Of a stretch of DNA of 64,000 nt, positions 41,192 through 49,256 are shown in pieces. The translations under genes were made by a program, and so were the position numbers. Positions within the stretch are counted from its first letter, which is position 1; every line of letters begins with the position of its first letter. The stretch is from Brevibacterium limosum (GTDB lineage: Bacteria > Actinomycetota > Actinomycetes > Actinomycetales > Brevibacteriaceae), in contig NZ_CP050154.1 of the NCBI RefSeq assembly GCF_011617705.1, positions 124,001 through 188,000 on the forward strand. Reading direction: 5' to 3'. The notes beneath the pieces were generated by a model. The model searched no databases, was not told the DNA's origin, and saw nothing but the letters and a program-made list of their open reading frames with translations.

Positions 41192-42250
41192 TCACTTGCC
41201 GGGAATAGAGCTCCGAGCAGGCTTGTACTCCCAGTGCCACGGCTCGTACATGCTCGCCTTGGCCCAGTCGGGGTTCTCCCAGCCGTATTCGTCGCCGTGC
41301 TCGACGAGCCAGCCCCAGGCTCCGGACTTCGAGGCGACTCCGCCGCCGAGGTCGAGGGCGATTCCCCAACCGTGCAGAGAGGTCCCCGGTTCGGCCGACA
41401 GTCCCGGTTTCCGGCTGGCCACAGAGAGCTGGCCGGCCATGTCACGGTAGGAATCCGTGATCTCGAGTTCCTTGCCGGTGTCCTTCTTGTATGCGGCATT
41501 CATCTTCGCGAAGGAGACGGCGGCGTCGGCCCGGAGCTGGTGGTCTCCCTTGCCGAGGTCGCACAGCCACTCATCGGGCAGTTCGCCGTTGCCGGCGGAC
41601 TGGTCGAAGTCCTGCTTCGCATCGCAGCCGGGCAGAGCGCTCTTCTCAACTGCGCGGGACGCGGCTTCGACCTTCTTCTGCTCGGCGCTCGGCACGCCGA
41701 TCTCGATCGACGACTTCCCCTCGGCAGCGGGGACGTCGGCGTTGACCTTCTCGGCGTTGATGGCGGCGGGCTCACCGGCAGCGGTCGGATCGGTTTTGAC
41801 CTCGGCACCTCCGCTGAGGTTGTTGACGAGCATGGTCACGGCGGTGGCGGCACCTGCCACGGAGACGGCTGCCAGTGTCGACATGGTCCGCAGCTTCCGT
41901 TTGCGCACGGACTTGAGCAGAGCACCATCGGACCCGCGGCTTTCGGCGGCTCCTGCGCTGACCCGGCGAATCGATGAGGCGGAGTGTGAGCCGAAGGTCG
42001 CAGGAACCTCGGCGGCCTCACGCTCCATTGCGGCCCGACGCGGGGGCGTCTCCGCTGCTCGGGCCTCGGCGGCCATCGCTGCACGCCTGGGCGACAAGGT
42101 GTCGGCCGAGGAGTCAGCGGGAGCAGGGGCTGGCGGCGTCCCGGTCCCGCGCGTCGCGGTGCGTGCGCGTGAGAACGGGGACGATGAGCGACGCCTGTGC
42201 AGATCCCGTCGACGCACCGGTGGTTCTGTGGCCGATGATGACTCTGACAT
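41192..42250 (-). CDS. M15 D,D-carboxypeptidase (VanY-type)
   Basis: A 352-residue peptidoglycan carboxypeptidase with an unusually long cytoplasmic N-terminus (about 120 residues, Arg/Ala/Ser-rich). One membrane helix (LAAVSVAGAATAVTMLV) follows, then an extracellular VanY/M15 domain. Zinc and catalytic motifs are visible: DSYRDMAGQ, SLHGWGIALDL and YEPWHWEYKP. It would remove the terminal D-Ala from stem peptides. It lies downstream of, and on the same strand as, a two-component operon, with a 226-base gap containing its own leader hairpin. Confidence 0.9.
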   Translation of the reverse strand: MSESSSATEPPVRRRDLHRRRSSSPFSRARTATRGTGTPPAPAPADSSADTLSPRRAAMAAEARAAETPPRRAAMEREAAEVPATFGSHSASSIRRVSAGAAESRGSDGALLKSVRKRKLRTMSTLAAVSVAGAATAVTMLVNNLSGGAEVKTDPTAAGEPAAINAEKVNADVPAAEGKSSIEIGVPSAEQKKVEAASRAVEKSALPGCDAKQDFDQSAGNGELPDEWLCDLGKGDHQLRADAAVSFAKMNAAYKKDTGKELEITDSYRDMAGQLSVASRKPGLSAEPGTSLHGWGIALDLGGGVASKSGAWGWLVEHGDEYGWENPDWAKASMYEPWHWEYKPARSSIPGK

Positions 42251-42272
42251 AACTCTCCGTGTGACTGTGACT

Positions 42273-42298
42273 CGTCGAAGACCGCCGAGGTTTCGACG
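42273..42298 (-). promoter_or_regulatory. Leader hairpin upstream of the carboxypeptidase
   Basis: CGTCGAA and TTCGACG pair perfectly around a 12-base loop, ending 23 bases before the ATG. An AT-rich TATATATT stretch at about 42333-42340 is the likely -10 region, so this hairpin would be in the 5' leader. Confidence 0.4.
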
Positions 42299-42476
42299 AC
42301 TTCAATCCAACATCACAAAAGTGTAACGGGAATATATAGAAGCTGTCACATACAGGTGACGAGTCACACTGACGGGCACTCAGCCGACGCTCAGGCCGAT
42401 TTCGGTCGGACCGCTGCGAACCCTGCATCACGCCAGTTCAGCTGGCTTCCGGAAGCGGAGGGCCGCCTCGGCGAGG

Positions 42477-43763
42477 TTATTCGGATCGGCTCTCGACGTA
42501 CTGTCGGAGAGCGCGTTCCTGGGCCTCTTCGTCGGGGAAGATCACTTCGGTCCGCGCGCCCCCTGTTACGGGATCGTTACTGAAGATCAGCTTGATGCCG
42601 AGCAGGCGGGCCTGCCCTTGGGCGATGACGAGGCCGAGGCCCATTCCTCCTCCGCCGGCGGAGACGAAGCGGGTCGGACCGGTGTTGACGATATCCGGCG
42701 GGTAGCCGGAGCCCGAGTCGGTGACGACGATGCTGCGCGTGCTCGTCTCGAGGCGGATGGGATCCCCGCCGTGTTTGATCGCGTTGACGAGCAGGTTCGA
42801 CACGATGCGCTCGAAGCGGCGGACATCGGTGACCAGCGTCGAATTCAGTGCGGCCAGATGAGTTTCGATCTGGTGCCCGGCCAGAGCGCCCGAGGCCTCC
42901 ATCGTGCCCAGCAGGGATCGGATCGCCTGATCGACGTCGACGCGGGTGAACTCGGGGTTGGCCCGTCCCGCGTCGAGGCGGGAGACCTCGAGGAGGTCCT
43001 CGACGAGGACCTGCATGCGCACGACCCGGTCCTTGACGAGTTCGGCGGGGCGGGAATCCTCTTCGAGCAGGTTCGCGGCGTTGACCAGCCCGGTCAGCGG
43101 GGTGCGCATCTCGTGCGCGAGGTCGGCGGTGAATCGCTGCTCGGAGTCGATGCGTTCGGTCAGTCTTGCCACCGCGGTGTCGACGGCCGTGGCGAAGGCC
43201 CACACCTCCTGATCGGATTCGTCGATGACGTCGGCGATGCGCGTCGTCGTGTCCCCGGCGGCGATCTTCCGGGCCGCCTGTGCGCCGAGGGTGAGCCTGC
43301 GGGAGATGCGGCCGGCGACGATCGATCCGACGCCGCCGACGACGAGGGCGGATCCGATCATGCCGACCAGCAGCGCCTGGTCGATGCGGCCGATGAGCTC
43401 CTGACTGTCCTTCGTCGATGCGCGTACGGAGATCACCTCGGTGTACTCGCCGACCTCGATCGGGGCCGCGGCCCACACGATCTCCTCGCCGTCGACCTCG
43501 GAGCGGATCGTCACGCTCTGCCCCTTGAGCGCGGACTTGCGGGCCTCCTTGGGCAGCTGCGGATCCTCGATGCGGGCGTTGAGGGTGAGCACCCCCGTCT
43601 CGGAGAAGATGGCCGTCGCATTCGTCAGCTGCTCGGTCACCGTCGACCGCATCCGGTCGTCCTCGGCCCGGGCAGCGGACTGGCGCAGCACGATCGAACA
43701 CGATAAGACGGCGATGATCACCGAGGCGACGATGAGCAGAGAGATCTTCCAGCGCAGCGACAT
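42477..43763 (-). CDS. Sensor histidine kinase (HAMP, HisKA)
   Basis: A 428-residue kinase. An N-terminal helix (ISLLIVASVIIAVLSCSIVL) precedes an extracytoplasmic domain of about 100 residues. The second helix (ALLVGMIGSALVVGGVGSIVAG) leads to a HAMP linker (RISRRLTLGAQAARKIAAGDTTTR), HisKA (FTADLAHEMRTPLTGLVNAANLL) and HATPase (RIVSNLLVNAIKHG, DSGSGYPPD, GGGGMGLGLVIAQG). It starts 4 bases after the regulator stop. By gene order it resembles the Streptomyces cell-envelope kinase CseC. Confidence 0.92.
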   Translation of the reverse strand: MSLRWKISLLIVASVIIAVLSCSIVLRQSAARAEDDRMRSTVTEQLTNATAIFSETGVLTLNARIEDPQLPKEARKSALKGQSVTIRSEVDGEEIVWAAAPIEVGEYTEVISVRASTKDSQELIGRIDQALLVGMIGSALVVGGVGSIVAGRISRRLTLGAQAARKIAAGDTTTRIADVIDESDQEVWAFATAVDTAVARLTERIDSEQRFTADLAHEMRTPLTGLVNAANLLEEDSRPAELVKDRVVRMQVLVEDLLEVSRLDAGRANPEFTRVDVDQAIRSLLGTMEASGALAGHQIETHLAALNSTLVTDVRRFERIVSNLLVNAIKHGGDPIRLETSTRSIVVTDSGSGYPPDIVNTGPTRFVSAGGGGMGLGLVIAQGQARLLGIKLIFSNDPVTGGARTEVIFPDEEAQERALRQYVESRSE

Positions 43764-43767
43764 ACGA

Positions 43768-44736
43768 TCAGCCTGCGAAGCGGTAACCGAATCCGCGAAC
43801 GGTTTCGATCATGTTCGCCCCGATCTTCTTCCGCAGGCGCTGGATGTGGACGTCGACGACGCGGGAGTCGCCGGCCCATTCGTAGCCCCACACCGTGAAC
43901 GCGATCTTCTCCCGCGAATACACGTGCTCGGGCTGCTCGGTCAGCAGCAGGAGCACACGCAGCTCGGTCGGGGTGAGGTGGACTTCCTCCCCGTCGACCT
44001 CGACGGTCAGCCGCCCGGTGTCGAGAACGAGGGATCCCAGCTGAGTGCGGAACGGGCCCAGCCCGCCGTCGGAGCCGGACGTTTCCGGGGCCACCGTGGG
44101 GGAGCCGCTCGGTCGAGGGGGGACCCCGGTGCCGCCGCCGATGGCCTCTTCGTCGTCGTCCGCCTCGGGGGCGGTGGTGAATCTCCCACCGGCACCGAGG
44201 TAGGTGTCATCGGATTCGAGCTGCGCTCGCAGCCGATCCCGGGTGTCCATGCCGGGGCTGGCGCCGAGGACCTCGGGGATGCCGTCGCCGGTGACCATGC
44301 CGCCGGGTCCGATCACGGTTTCGTGATGCTCATCCGCCTCGGGGGCGGGGGAGTAGCCGAACCGATCGGTGCCGGTGGTGATGAACCGGCGGACGACAGC
44401 GCGGATGCGGGCGTTGAGCACCTGCATGTCGAAGGGCTTGGTGAGGTAGTCGTCGGCTCCGGCCTCAAGGGCCTGGACGATGTCGATGGCGTCGGAGCGG
44501 GCGGAGATGATGATGATCGGGATCGTCGAACGCTCGCGCACGGCACGGCAGATGGAGGCGCCGTTCATCGTCGGCAGCATGAGATCCAGCAGGAGGACGT
44601 CGGCGCCGTTGGCGGAGACGAACTCGTACCCCTCGCGGCCGTCGGCGAAGGCCGAGACCGTGTAATCGAAGCGTTCGAGTCCGATCTGCGTCGTTTCGCG
44701 GATGACCTCGTCATCCTCGACCAGAACTATATGCAT
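43768..44736 (-). CDS. OmpR-type response regulator with a long linker
   Basis: A 322-residue regulator, about 95 residues longer than usual. The receiver (VEDDE, LLLDLMLPTMNG, IIISARSD, YLTKPFD) ends near residue 120. A disordered, acidic and Gly/Pro/Thr-rich linker runs to about 228. The winged helix follows (LTPTELRVLLLLTEQPEHVYSREKI ... SRVVDVHIQRLRKKIG ... ETVRGFGYRFAG). The start overlaps the lipoprotein stop by one base (TAATG). Confidence 0.92.
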   Translation of the reverse strand: MHIVLVEDDEVIRETTQIGLERFDYTVSAFADGREGYEFVSANGADVLLLDLMLPTMNGASICRAVRERSTIPIIIISARSDAIDIVQALEAGADDYLTKPFDMQVLNARIRAVVRRFITTGTDRFGYSPAPEADEHHETVIGPGGMVTGDGIPEVLGASPGMDTRDRLRAQLESDDTYLGAGGRFTTAPEADDDEEAIGGGTGVPPRPSGSPTVAPETSGSDGGLGPFRTQLGSLVLDTGRLTVEVDGEEVHLTPTELRVLLLLTEQPEHVYSREKIAFTVWGYEWAGDSRVVDVHIQRLRKKIGANMIETVRGFGYRFAG

Positions 44737-45497
44737 TACGTTTCTCCATTAAGCCGCGTGAAGCGTTGACCTGGTTCAAACCTACCGTCGTGCAGGCGGA
44801 ACACCTGCACCGACCATCCGGAGGGGCAGCATGCTCTGTCCCCGTCTGCGAACATGGCCTCCTGCACCACCAGTGTCCCATTTCTGCCGGGGCTGACCTT
44901 GAGCTGATTGCCGGTGGCGATGAGTTCGAGGCGGGGCCGGCCCTTGTGCTCGCTGATGACTGCGCCGGCGATGATCTCGTCCCGCTGTTTGGGGTTGGCC
45001 ACCGTGACCAGCTGGAACTTCTGTTCGCCGCTGAGGAACGGCGTCGAGAACTTCAGACAGTCCTTGCAGTCGGCGACGACCTGAGCGGTCTCCGAGGCAC
45101 TGCCGGTGACGGCGATCCCCGACGAGGATTCGATGGCCCTGCGGACCTCGTCGAGCGAGAACGGTTCGTTCGGCTGGCCGGCGGCCACGGTATTGGGGGC
45201 GAAGAGGGAGGGGGAGGGGTTGCCCTCCGGTGAGACCTTGAGGCCGCGATCGGGTCCGCATGCAGTGACGGTGAAAGCCATGACGGCCGCGAGGAGGAGT
45301 GCTGTGACGGTCCGGACGGTGCGGCGGGAGGATCGTGAGTGGGGACTGTCGAGGGTGCCGGGGCCGCCGGCTGCGATGCCGGCAGCTGTGGCCGTCGGGG
45401 TCGCGGCGTCTGCGCATGGTTCACGGCCAGGCGGGGCCTGGCTGGAGTGAAAAGAGCGCAGCGCCTCCCCGGAGGCGCGTCTGACGGTGACGGGCAC
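44736..45497 (-). CDS. Lipoprotein at the head of the two-component operon (CseA-like position)
   Basis: A lipoprotein of about 253 residues. A Ser/Arg-rich head leads to RRTVRTVTALLLAAVMAFTVTACG with a lipobox at TVTAC. The mature domain has two cysteine pairs, DCKDCLKF and RACCPSGW, and no recognised family. The start is unsure: a GTG at 45497 is used, since there is no closer ATG, GTG or TTG in frame before the signal. The order lipoprotein, response regulator, kinase matches cseA-cseB-cseC of Streptomyces, where the lipoprotein dampens the kinase; the same role is inferred here. Confidence 0.75.
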   Translation of the reverse strand: MPVTVRRASGEALRSFHSSQAPPGREPCADAATPTATAAGIAAGGPGTLDSPHSRSSRRTVRTVTALLLAAVMAFTVTACGPDRGLKVSPEGNPSPSLFAPNTVAAGQPNEPFSLDEVRRAIESSSGIAVTGSASETAQVVADCKDCLKFSTPFLSGEQKFQLVTVANPKQRDEIIAGAVISEHKGRPRLELIATGNQLKVSPGRNGTLVVQEAMFADGDRACCPSGWSVQVFRLHDGRFEPGQRFTRLNGET

Positions 45498-45722
45498 ACA
45501 CTCATTTTTGCCTGTTCGGAGCCCGTAGTCCACCTGATCATCGGCGCAGGCGAGTCGGATCCTCCCTCGGATCCACCGGTCGCCGCGCTCTTCGCCGGTT
45601 TCAAGGCGGCTTGTGGCCTTCTCGGTGCCGATGGGAATGTGGTTCCAGATGGAACGGTATGGGGTGATGATCTCGGGCACAGGATGGGTCGGCTCTCAGG
45701 TCCGACCGGTAGAATGAGGGGC

Positions 45723-46004
45723 ATGGCGCCCACGAACACCCCGAAGAAGAAGTCCACAGGCGGCAGGCCCACCAGCACGGTGTCCTACAAGGATGCGATC
45801 AAAGTCGGCCTCGTCTGCGGAATCGTCACCCTCGTCCTTGCGATCATCGTCACCCGAGCTTGGCAGGACGGCCGCGCCTTCGGCTACGCATTCCTCTACG
45901 CCGGAGCGGCATTTGTGGTGGTGTCAGGCTTCGCGAGCTACCTCAACTGGGTGATGCGCAAGGACACGCAGAACCAGAACCAGTCCTACCCGGTCATGCG
46001 GTAG
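45723..46004 (+). CDS. Small two-helix membrane protein
   Basis: A 93-residue protein with a basic N-terminus and two helices (IKVGLVCGIVTLVLAIIVTRA and AFGYAFLYAGAAFVVVSGFASYL), ending in an Asn/Gln-rich tail. The family is not recognised. TAGAAT ends 7 bases before the ATG, and the spacer GAGGGGC could also act as a ribosome-binding site. It is divergent from the lipoprotein operon. Confidence 0.75.
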   Translation: MAPTNTPKKKSTGGRPTSTVSYKDAIKVGLVCGIVTLVLAIIVTRAWQDGRAFGYAFLYAGAAFVVVSGFASYLNWVMRKDTQNQNQSYPVMR

Positions 46005-46136
46005 GACGCCTCGCCACGCACCGAGACGCGCCGGCCCTCCGCTGAGGCGTCCACTGCGGCGCCAGCATCGACTTCCCTTTCGCGGCAGTTCGTCGCGTGA
46101 CTGTCACTGCCTACAGCTGCTGAGGCATCAGACACC

Positions 46137-46182
46137 GAAAGCGCCATAACGCCCTGCTCCTGCAGGGTGTTATGGCGCTTTC
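46137..46182. terminator. Bidirectional terminator hairpin
   Basis: A 20-bp stem with one wobble pair (46137-46156 with 46163-46182) and a 6-base loop. It has AAA and TTT near its ends, between the convergent small membrane protein and copA. The rest of the 278-base gap shows no gene. Confidence 0.75.
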
Positions 46183-46282
46183 AGTGGGGGATGCTCGCGG
46201 TCGAGGGGTGACGGCTCGTCGGATTCCGCAGTGTGCAGCTCCGTCGCTCTGACCCGCCGTCGCCGGCCGGGCCCCGGCGCAC

Positions 46283-48550
46283 CTACTTGAAGCGCAGGAG
46301 GCGGAGGCTGTTGAGGATGACGAACACCGACGAGAAAGCCATCGCGGCCCCGGCGATCATCGGGTTGAGCAGTCCGAGAGCCGCGATCGGGATCGCCGCG
46401 GTGTTGTAGGCGAAGGCCCAGAACAGGTTGCCCTTGATGAGCCCCAAGGTCCGGCGCGAGAGCCGGATCGCCTGCGGGATCTGCTGCGGATCGGACTTGA
46501 CCATGGTGATGTCCGACGCCGCCATCGCCGCATCCGTGCCCGATCCCATCGCGATGCCGAGATCGGCGCCGGCCAGAGCGGCGGCGTCGTTGACACCGTC
46601 GCCGACCATGGCCACGGCCCGGCCCTGCCCCTGCAGTTCGCTGACCACGGAGACCTTGCCTTCCGGGCGGACATCCGCGCGGACCTCGGTGATCCCGAGA
46701 GCCTCGGCGACCACCTCGGCGGCTTGGGCATTGTCCCCGGTCAGCAGCACCGTGCTCAGTCCCAGCGAATGCAGTTCGGCGATCGCTTCCGCGGCCGTCG
46801 GCTTGGCCTCGTCGGAGACGAAGCTCAATCCTCGGAACTGCCCGTCGATCGCCAGTGCGATGATCGTGGCCCCGCGGGGAAGCGAGTCGGCCGGGTAGTC
46901 GACCGTGATTCCGCGTTCCCGGAGCAGGTCCGGGCGACCGGCGAGCACCTCGGCGCCGTCGATCGCTGCCCGCAGTCCGCCGCCGGGGATGTTCTCGAAA
47001 TCCGTGACCGCTGCGTCGGCCGGCGTTCCGGCCGACCTCGCCGAGGCGGCCCCCGCCGAACCCGCCCCGACGATGTCGGGTGCGGCCTCGACGATGGCAC
47101 GGGCGATCGGGTGTTCGCTGCGCGATTCCAACCGCGCGAGGATGTCGTAGTCCGCCGGTGAGAGCTCGCTTCCGGTCAGGCTCATCACGCCGGTCGTCAG
47201 GGTGCCGGTCTTGTCGAGGACGACCGTATCGATCGACCGCGTCGACTCCAGCGCCTCGGGCCCGGAGACGAGGATGCCCAACTGGGATCCGCGCCCCGAC
47301 GAGACCGCAAGGGCCGTCGGCGTGGCCAGACCCAGGGCACACGGACAGGCGATGATGAGCACGGTGAGTGCCGCATGCAGCCCCGTCGCCCAGTCGCCGG
47401 TGACGAAGCCCCAGATGAGCAGGGTGAGCACGGCGATGCCGAAGACGATCGGGACGAACACCGCCGAGATCCTGTCGGCCAGTCGCTGCACGGCCGGTTT
47501 GCCGGTCTGAGCGCGGCTGACGAGATCTGCCATGGCCGCCAGCGTCGTGTCCGCCCCCACTCGGGTGGCGCGGACCTCGAGCACACCCGAGGTGTTGATC
47601 GTGGCGCCGGTGACGGAATCGCCGGGAGCGACCTCGACCGGCACGGATTCGCCGGTGAGCATCGCCTCGTCGATGGCCGAATGGCCGGTGAGCACCTCAC
47701 CGTCGGTGGCGATCTTCTCACCGGGACGGACGAGGAAGACATCGCCGACGGCCAGCTGATCGATCGGCACCTGCACCTCGACACGGCCCCCACCCGCGGA
47801 ATCAACACCCGCGGCACCGATGCCCGAAGCAGCTCCATCCGTGGCAGCGCCTTCGCGCAGCACGGTCGCGGACCTCGCCCCGAGATCGAGGAGTGCCTTG
47901 AGCGCGGCCGTCGCCCGGTTCTTCGCCCGGTCTTCGGTGAGCTTGCCGATGAGCAGGAACACCGTGATCGCCGCGGCCGCCTCGAACCACACGTGGTATT
48001 CGGCGGGAATCGCCCAGCCGTAGCCGTCGGCGACGGCCCGGCCCAAGGTGTAGTAGGAGTAGAGGCTCGCGACGGCGATGCCGACGCTGACCAGGGTGTC
48101 CATGGTCGTCGAGCCGCCGCGCGCGGCCTTGTACGCCGCCGAGTGGAACGGCCACGCACCCCAGGTGACGACGGGCAGGGCGAGGATCGCGACGATCCAC
48201 TGCCAGCCGGTGAAGTGCCAGCTCATGACCATCGAGATCGCGACGATCGGGACGGCCAGGATGAGCGAGCCGATGAAGCGCGGCCGCAGATGACGGGGAT
48301 CGTAGTCGACGATCTCCGGACCATCGGCGCCGGCACCGGGGCCGCGCACCGCGGCCCCGTAGCCGGCCTTGGCGACGGCGGCGGTGATGTCGTCGTCGCT
48401 GAGATCGGAGTCGATGACCACATGCGCGGTCTCCAGCGGCAGATTGACCTCCGCCGTGACCCCGTCGAGGCGGGTGAGCTTCTTCTCGATCCGAGACGAA
48501 CACGACGCGCAGGTCATGCCCGTGATGTCGAGCTCGAGCTCGCGTGACAT
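46283..48550 (-). CDS. copA: Copper-translocating P-type ATPase
   Basis: A 755-residue P1B-type ATPase that exports Cu+. One N-terminal heavy-metal domain has GMTCASC (residues 11-17). The phosphatase loop has LTGES, the sixth helix has the copper-binding [13 protein letters not shown], the phosphorylation site is [10 protein letters not shown], and the hinge is [11 protein letters not shown] final [21 protein letters not shown] carries the MxxSS transport motif. It overlaps copZ by one base (TGATG). A GTG one codon upstream is possible. CopZ and CsoR upstream confirm the copper role. Confidence 0.95.
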   Translation of the reverse strand: MSRELELDITGMTCASCSSRIEKKLTRLDGVTAEVNLPLETAHVVIDSDLSDDDITAAVAKAGYGAAVRGPGAGADGPEIVDYDPRHLRPRFIGSLILAVPIVAISMVMSWHFTGWQWIVAILALPVVTWGAWPFHSAAYKAARGGSTTMDTLVSVGIAVASLYSYYTLGRAVADGYGWAIPAEYHVWFEAAAAITVFLLIGKLTEDRAKNRATAALKALLDLGARSATVLREGAATDGAASGIGAAGVDSAGGGRVEVQVPIDQLAVGDVFLVRPGEKIATDGEVLTGHSAIDEAMLTGESVPVEVAPGDSVTGATINTSGVLEVRATRVGADTTLAAMADLVSRAQTGKPAVQRLADRISAVFVPIVFGIAVLTLLIWGFVTGDWATGLHAALTVLIIACPCALGLATPTALAVSSGRGSQLGILVSGPEALESTRSIDTVVLDKTGTLTTGVMSLTGSELSPADYDILARLESRSEHPIARAIVEAAPDIVGAGSAGAASARSAGTPADAAVTDFENIPGGGLRAAIDGAEVLAGRPDLLRERGITVDYPADSLPRGATIIALAIDGQFRGLSFVSDEAKPTAAEAIAELHSLGLSTVLLTGDNAQAAEVVAEALGITEVRADVRPEGKVSVVSELQGQGRAVAMVGDGVNDAAALAGADLGIAMGSGTDAAMAASDITMVKSDPQQIPQAIRLSRRTLGLIKGNLFWAFAYNTAAIPIAALGLLNPMIAGAAMAFSSVFVILNSLRLLRFK

Positions 48551-48762
48551 CACTTCACCTCGTAGCCGGCCTCATCGACGGCGGCACGGATCGCCGCGTC
48601 GTCGAGTGCGGCCGACGATGTGATCGTGACCGGGGAATCGCCGCCGGCGTTGAGGTCGACCGCGACGTCCGAGACGCCCGCGAGTGACCCGAGCTCTTCC
48701 CTGACCGCGGCTTCGCAGTGTCCGCAGGTCATTCCCGAAACGGTGATGGTGGTGGTCGTCAT
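48550..48762 (-). CDS. copZ: Copper chaperone
   Basis: A 70-residue HMA-fold chaperone with the metal site GMTCGHC at residues 10-16. It would carry Cu+ to CopA, with which it is coupled by a 1-base overlap. AGGAGAG lies 6 bases before the ATG. Size and motif are standard. Confidence 0.95.
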   Translation of the reverse strand: MTTTTITVSGMTCGHCEAAVREELGSLAGVSDVAVDLNAGGDSPVTITSSAALDDAAIRAAVDEAGYEVK

Positions 48763-48849
48763 TGTGCTCTCCTATCAGCTGTGAACGTTTCCCGATGGCC
48801 GAACCTCCGGCGTCGTCGCACCCCGATCGGGCCGACGCGGCCGGCAGGC

Positions 48850-49143
48850 TCAGCTCTTGATGAGTCGGGAGATGGCGGCTGATGCCTCCTCGACCTTCTT
48901 CCGCGCTTCCTCGTCGTCGCCGGATGAGGCGGCGTCGACCACGCAGTGAGCGATGTGCTCTTCGAGGAGGTTGATGGAGACCGCGTGCAGCGCGGCTGTC
49001 GCGGCGGAGACCTGGGTGAGGATGTCGATGCAGTACTTGTCCTCATCGATCATCTTCCCGATGCCGCGGACCTGACCTTCGATCCGCTTCATCCTCCGCG
49101 CGAGAGCGTCCTTCTGCGAGGTGTATCCATGTTGCTCAGTCAT
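48850..49143 (-). CDS. csoR: Copper-sensing repressor CsoR
   Basis: A 97-residue four-helix repressor (RRMKRIEGQVRGIGKMIDEDKYCIDILTQVSAATAALHAVSINLLEEHIAHCV). The copper ligands Cys (YCIDIL), His (EEHIAHC) and Cys (AHC) are all present. With copper bound it releases DNA and allows expression of the copper genes. A matching palindrome sits 11 bases upstream of its start, and copZ-copA follow on the same strand after 87 bases, which show no second operator. Confidence 0.95.
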   Translation of the reverse strand: MTEQHGYTSQKDALARRMKRIEGQVRGIGKMIDEDKYCIDILTQVSAATAALHAVSINLLEEHIAHCVVDAASSGDDEEARKKVEEASAAISRLIKS

Positions 49144-49153
49144 GATTGCACCG

Positions 49154-49172
49154 TATACCCCTACAGGGTATA
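49154..49172. promoter_or_regulatory. CsoR operator over the csoR promoter
   Basis: TATACCC (49154-49160) and GGGTATA (49166-49172) form an interrupted palindrome of the ATACCC...GGGTAT type known for CsoR sites. It overlaps the likely -10 of csoR, so it would autoregulate csoR and the copper genes downstream. Confidence 0.8.
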
Positions 49173-49256
49173 AATCAAGATGGTCCTCGCCGAGGCGGCT
49201 GTGCGTTTGCTCTCACCCCGACCCGTCCGTGCCGTCCGGCTCCTACAATCGTGAGT

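Noticed and set aside
42251..42476. Riboswitch in the carboxypeptidase leader
   Set aside because: There is a single short hairpin only, and no known riboswitch core.
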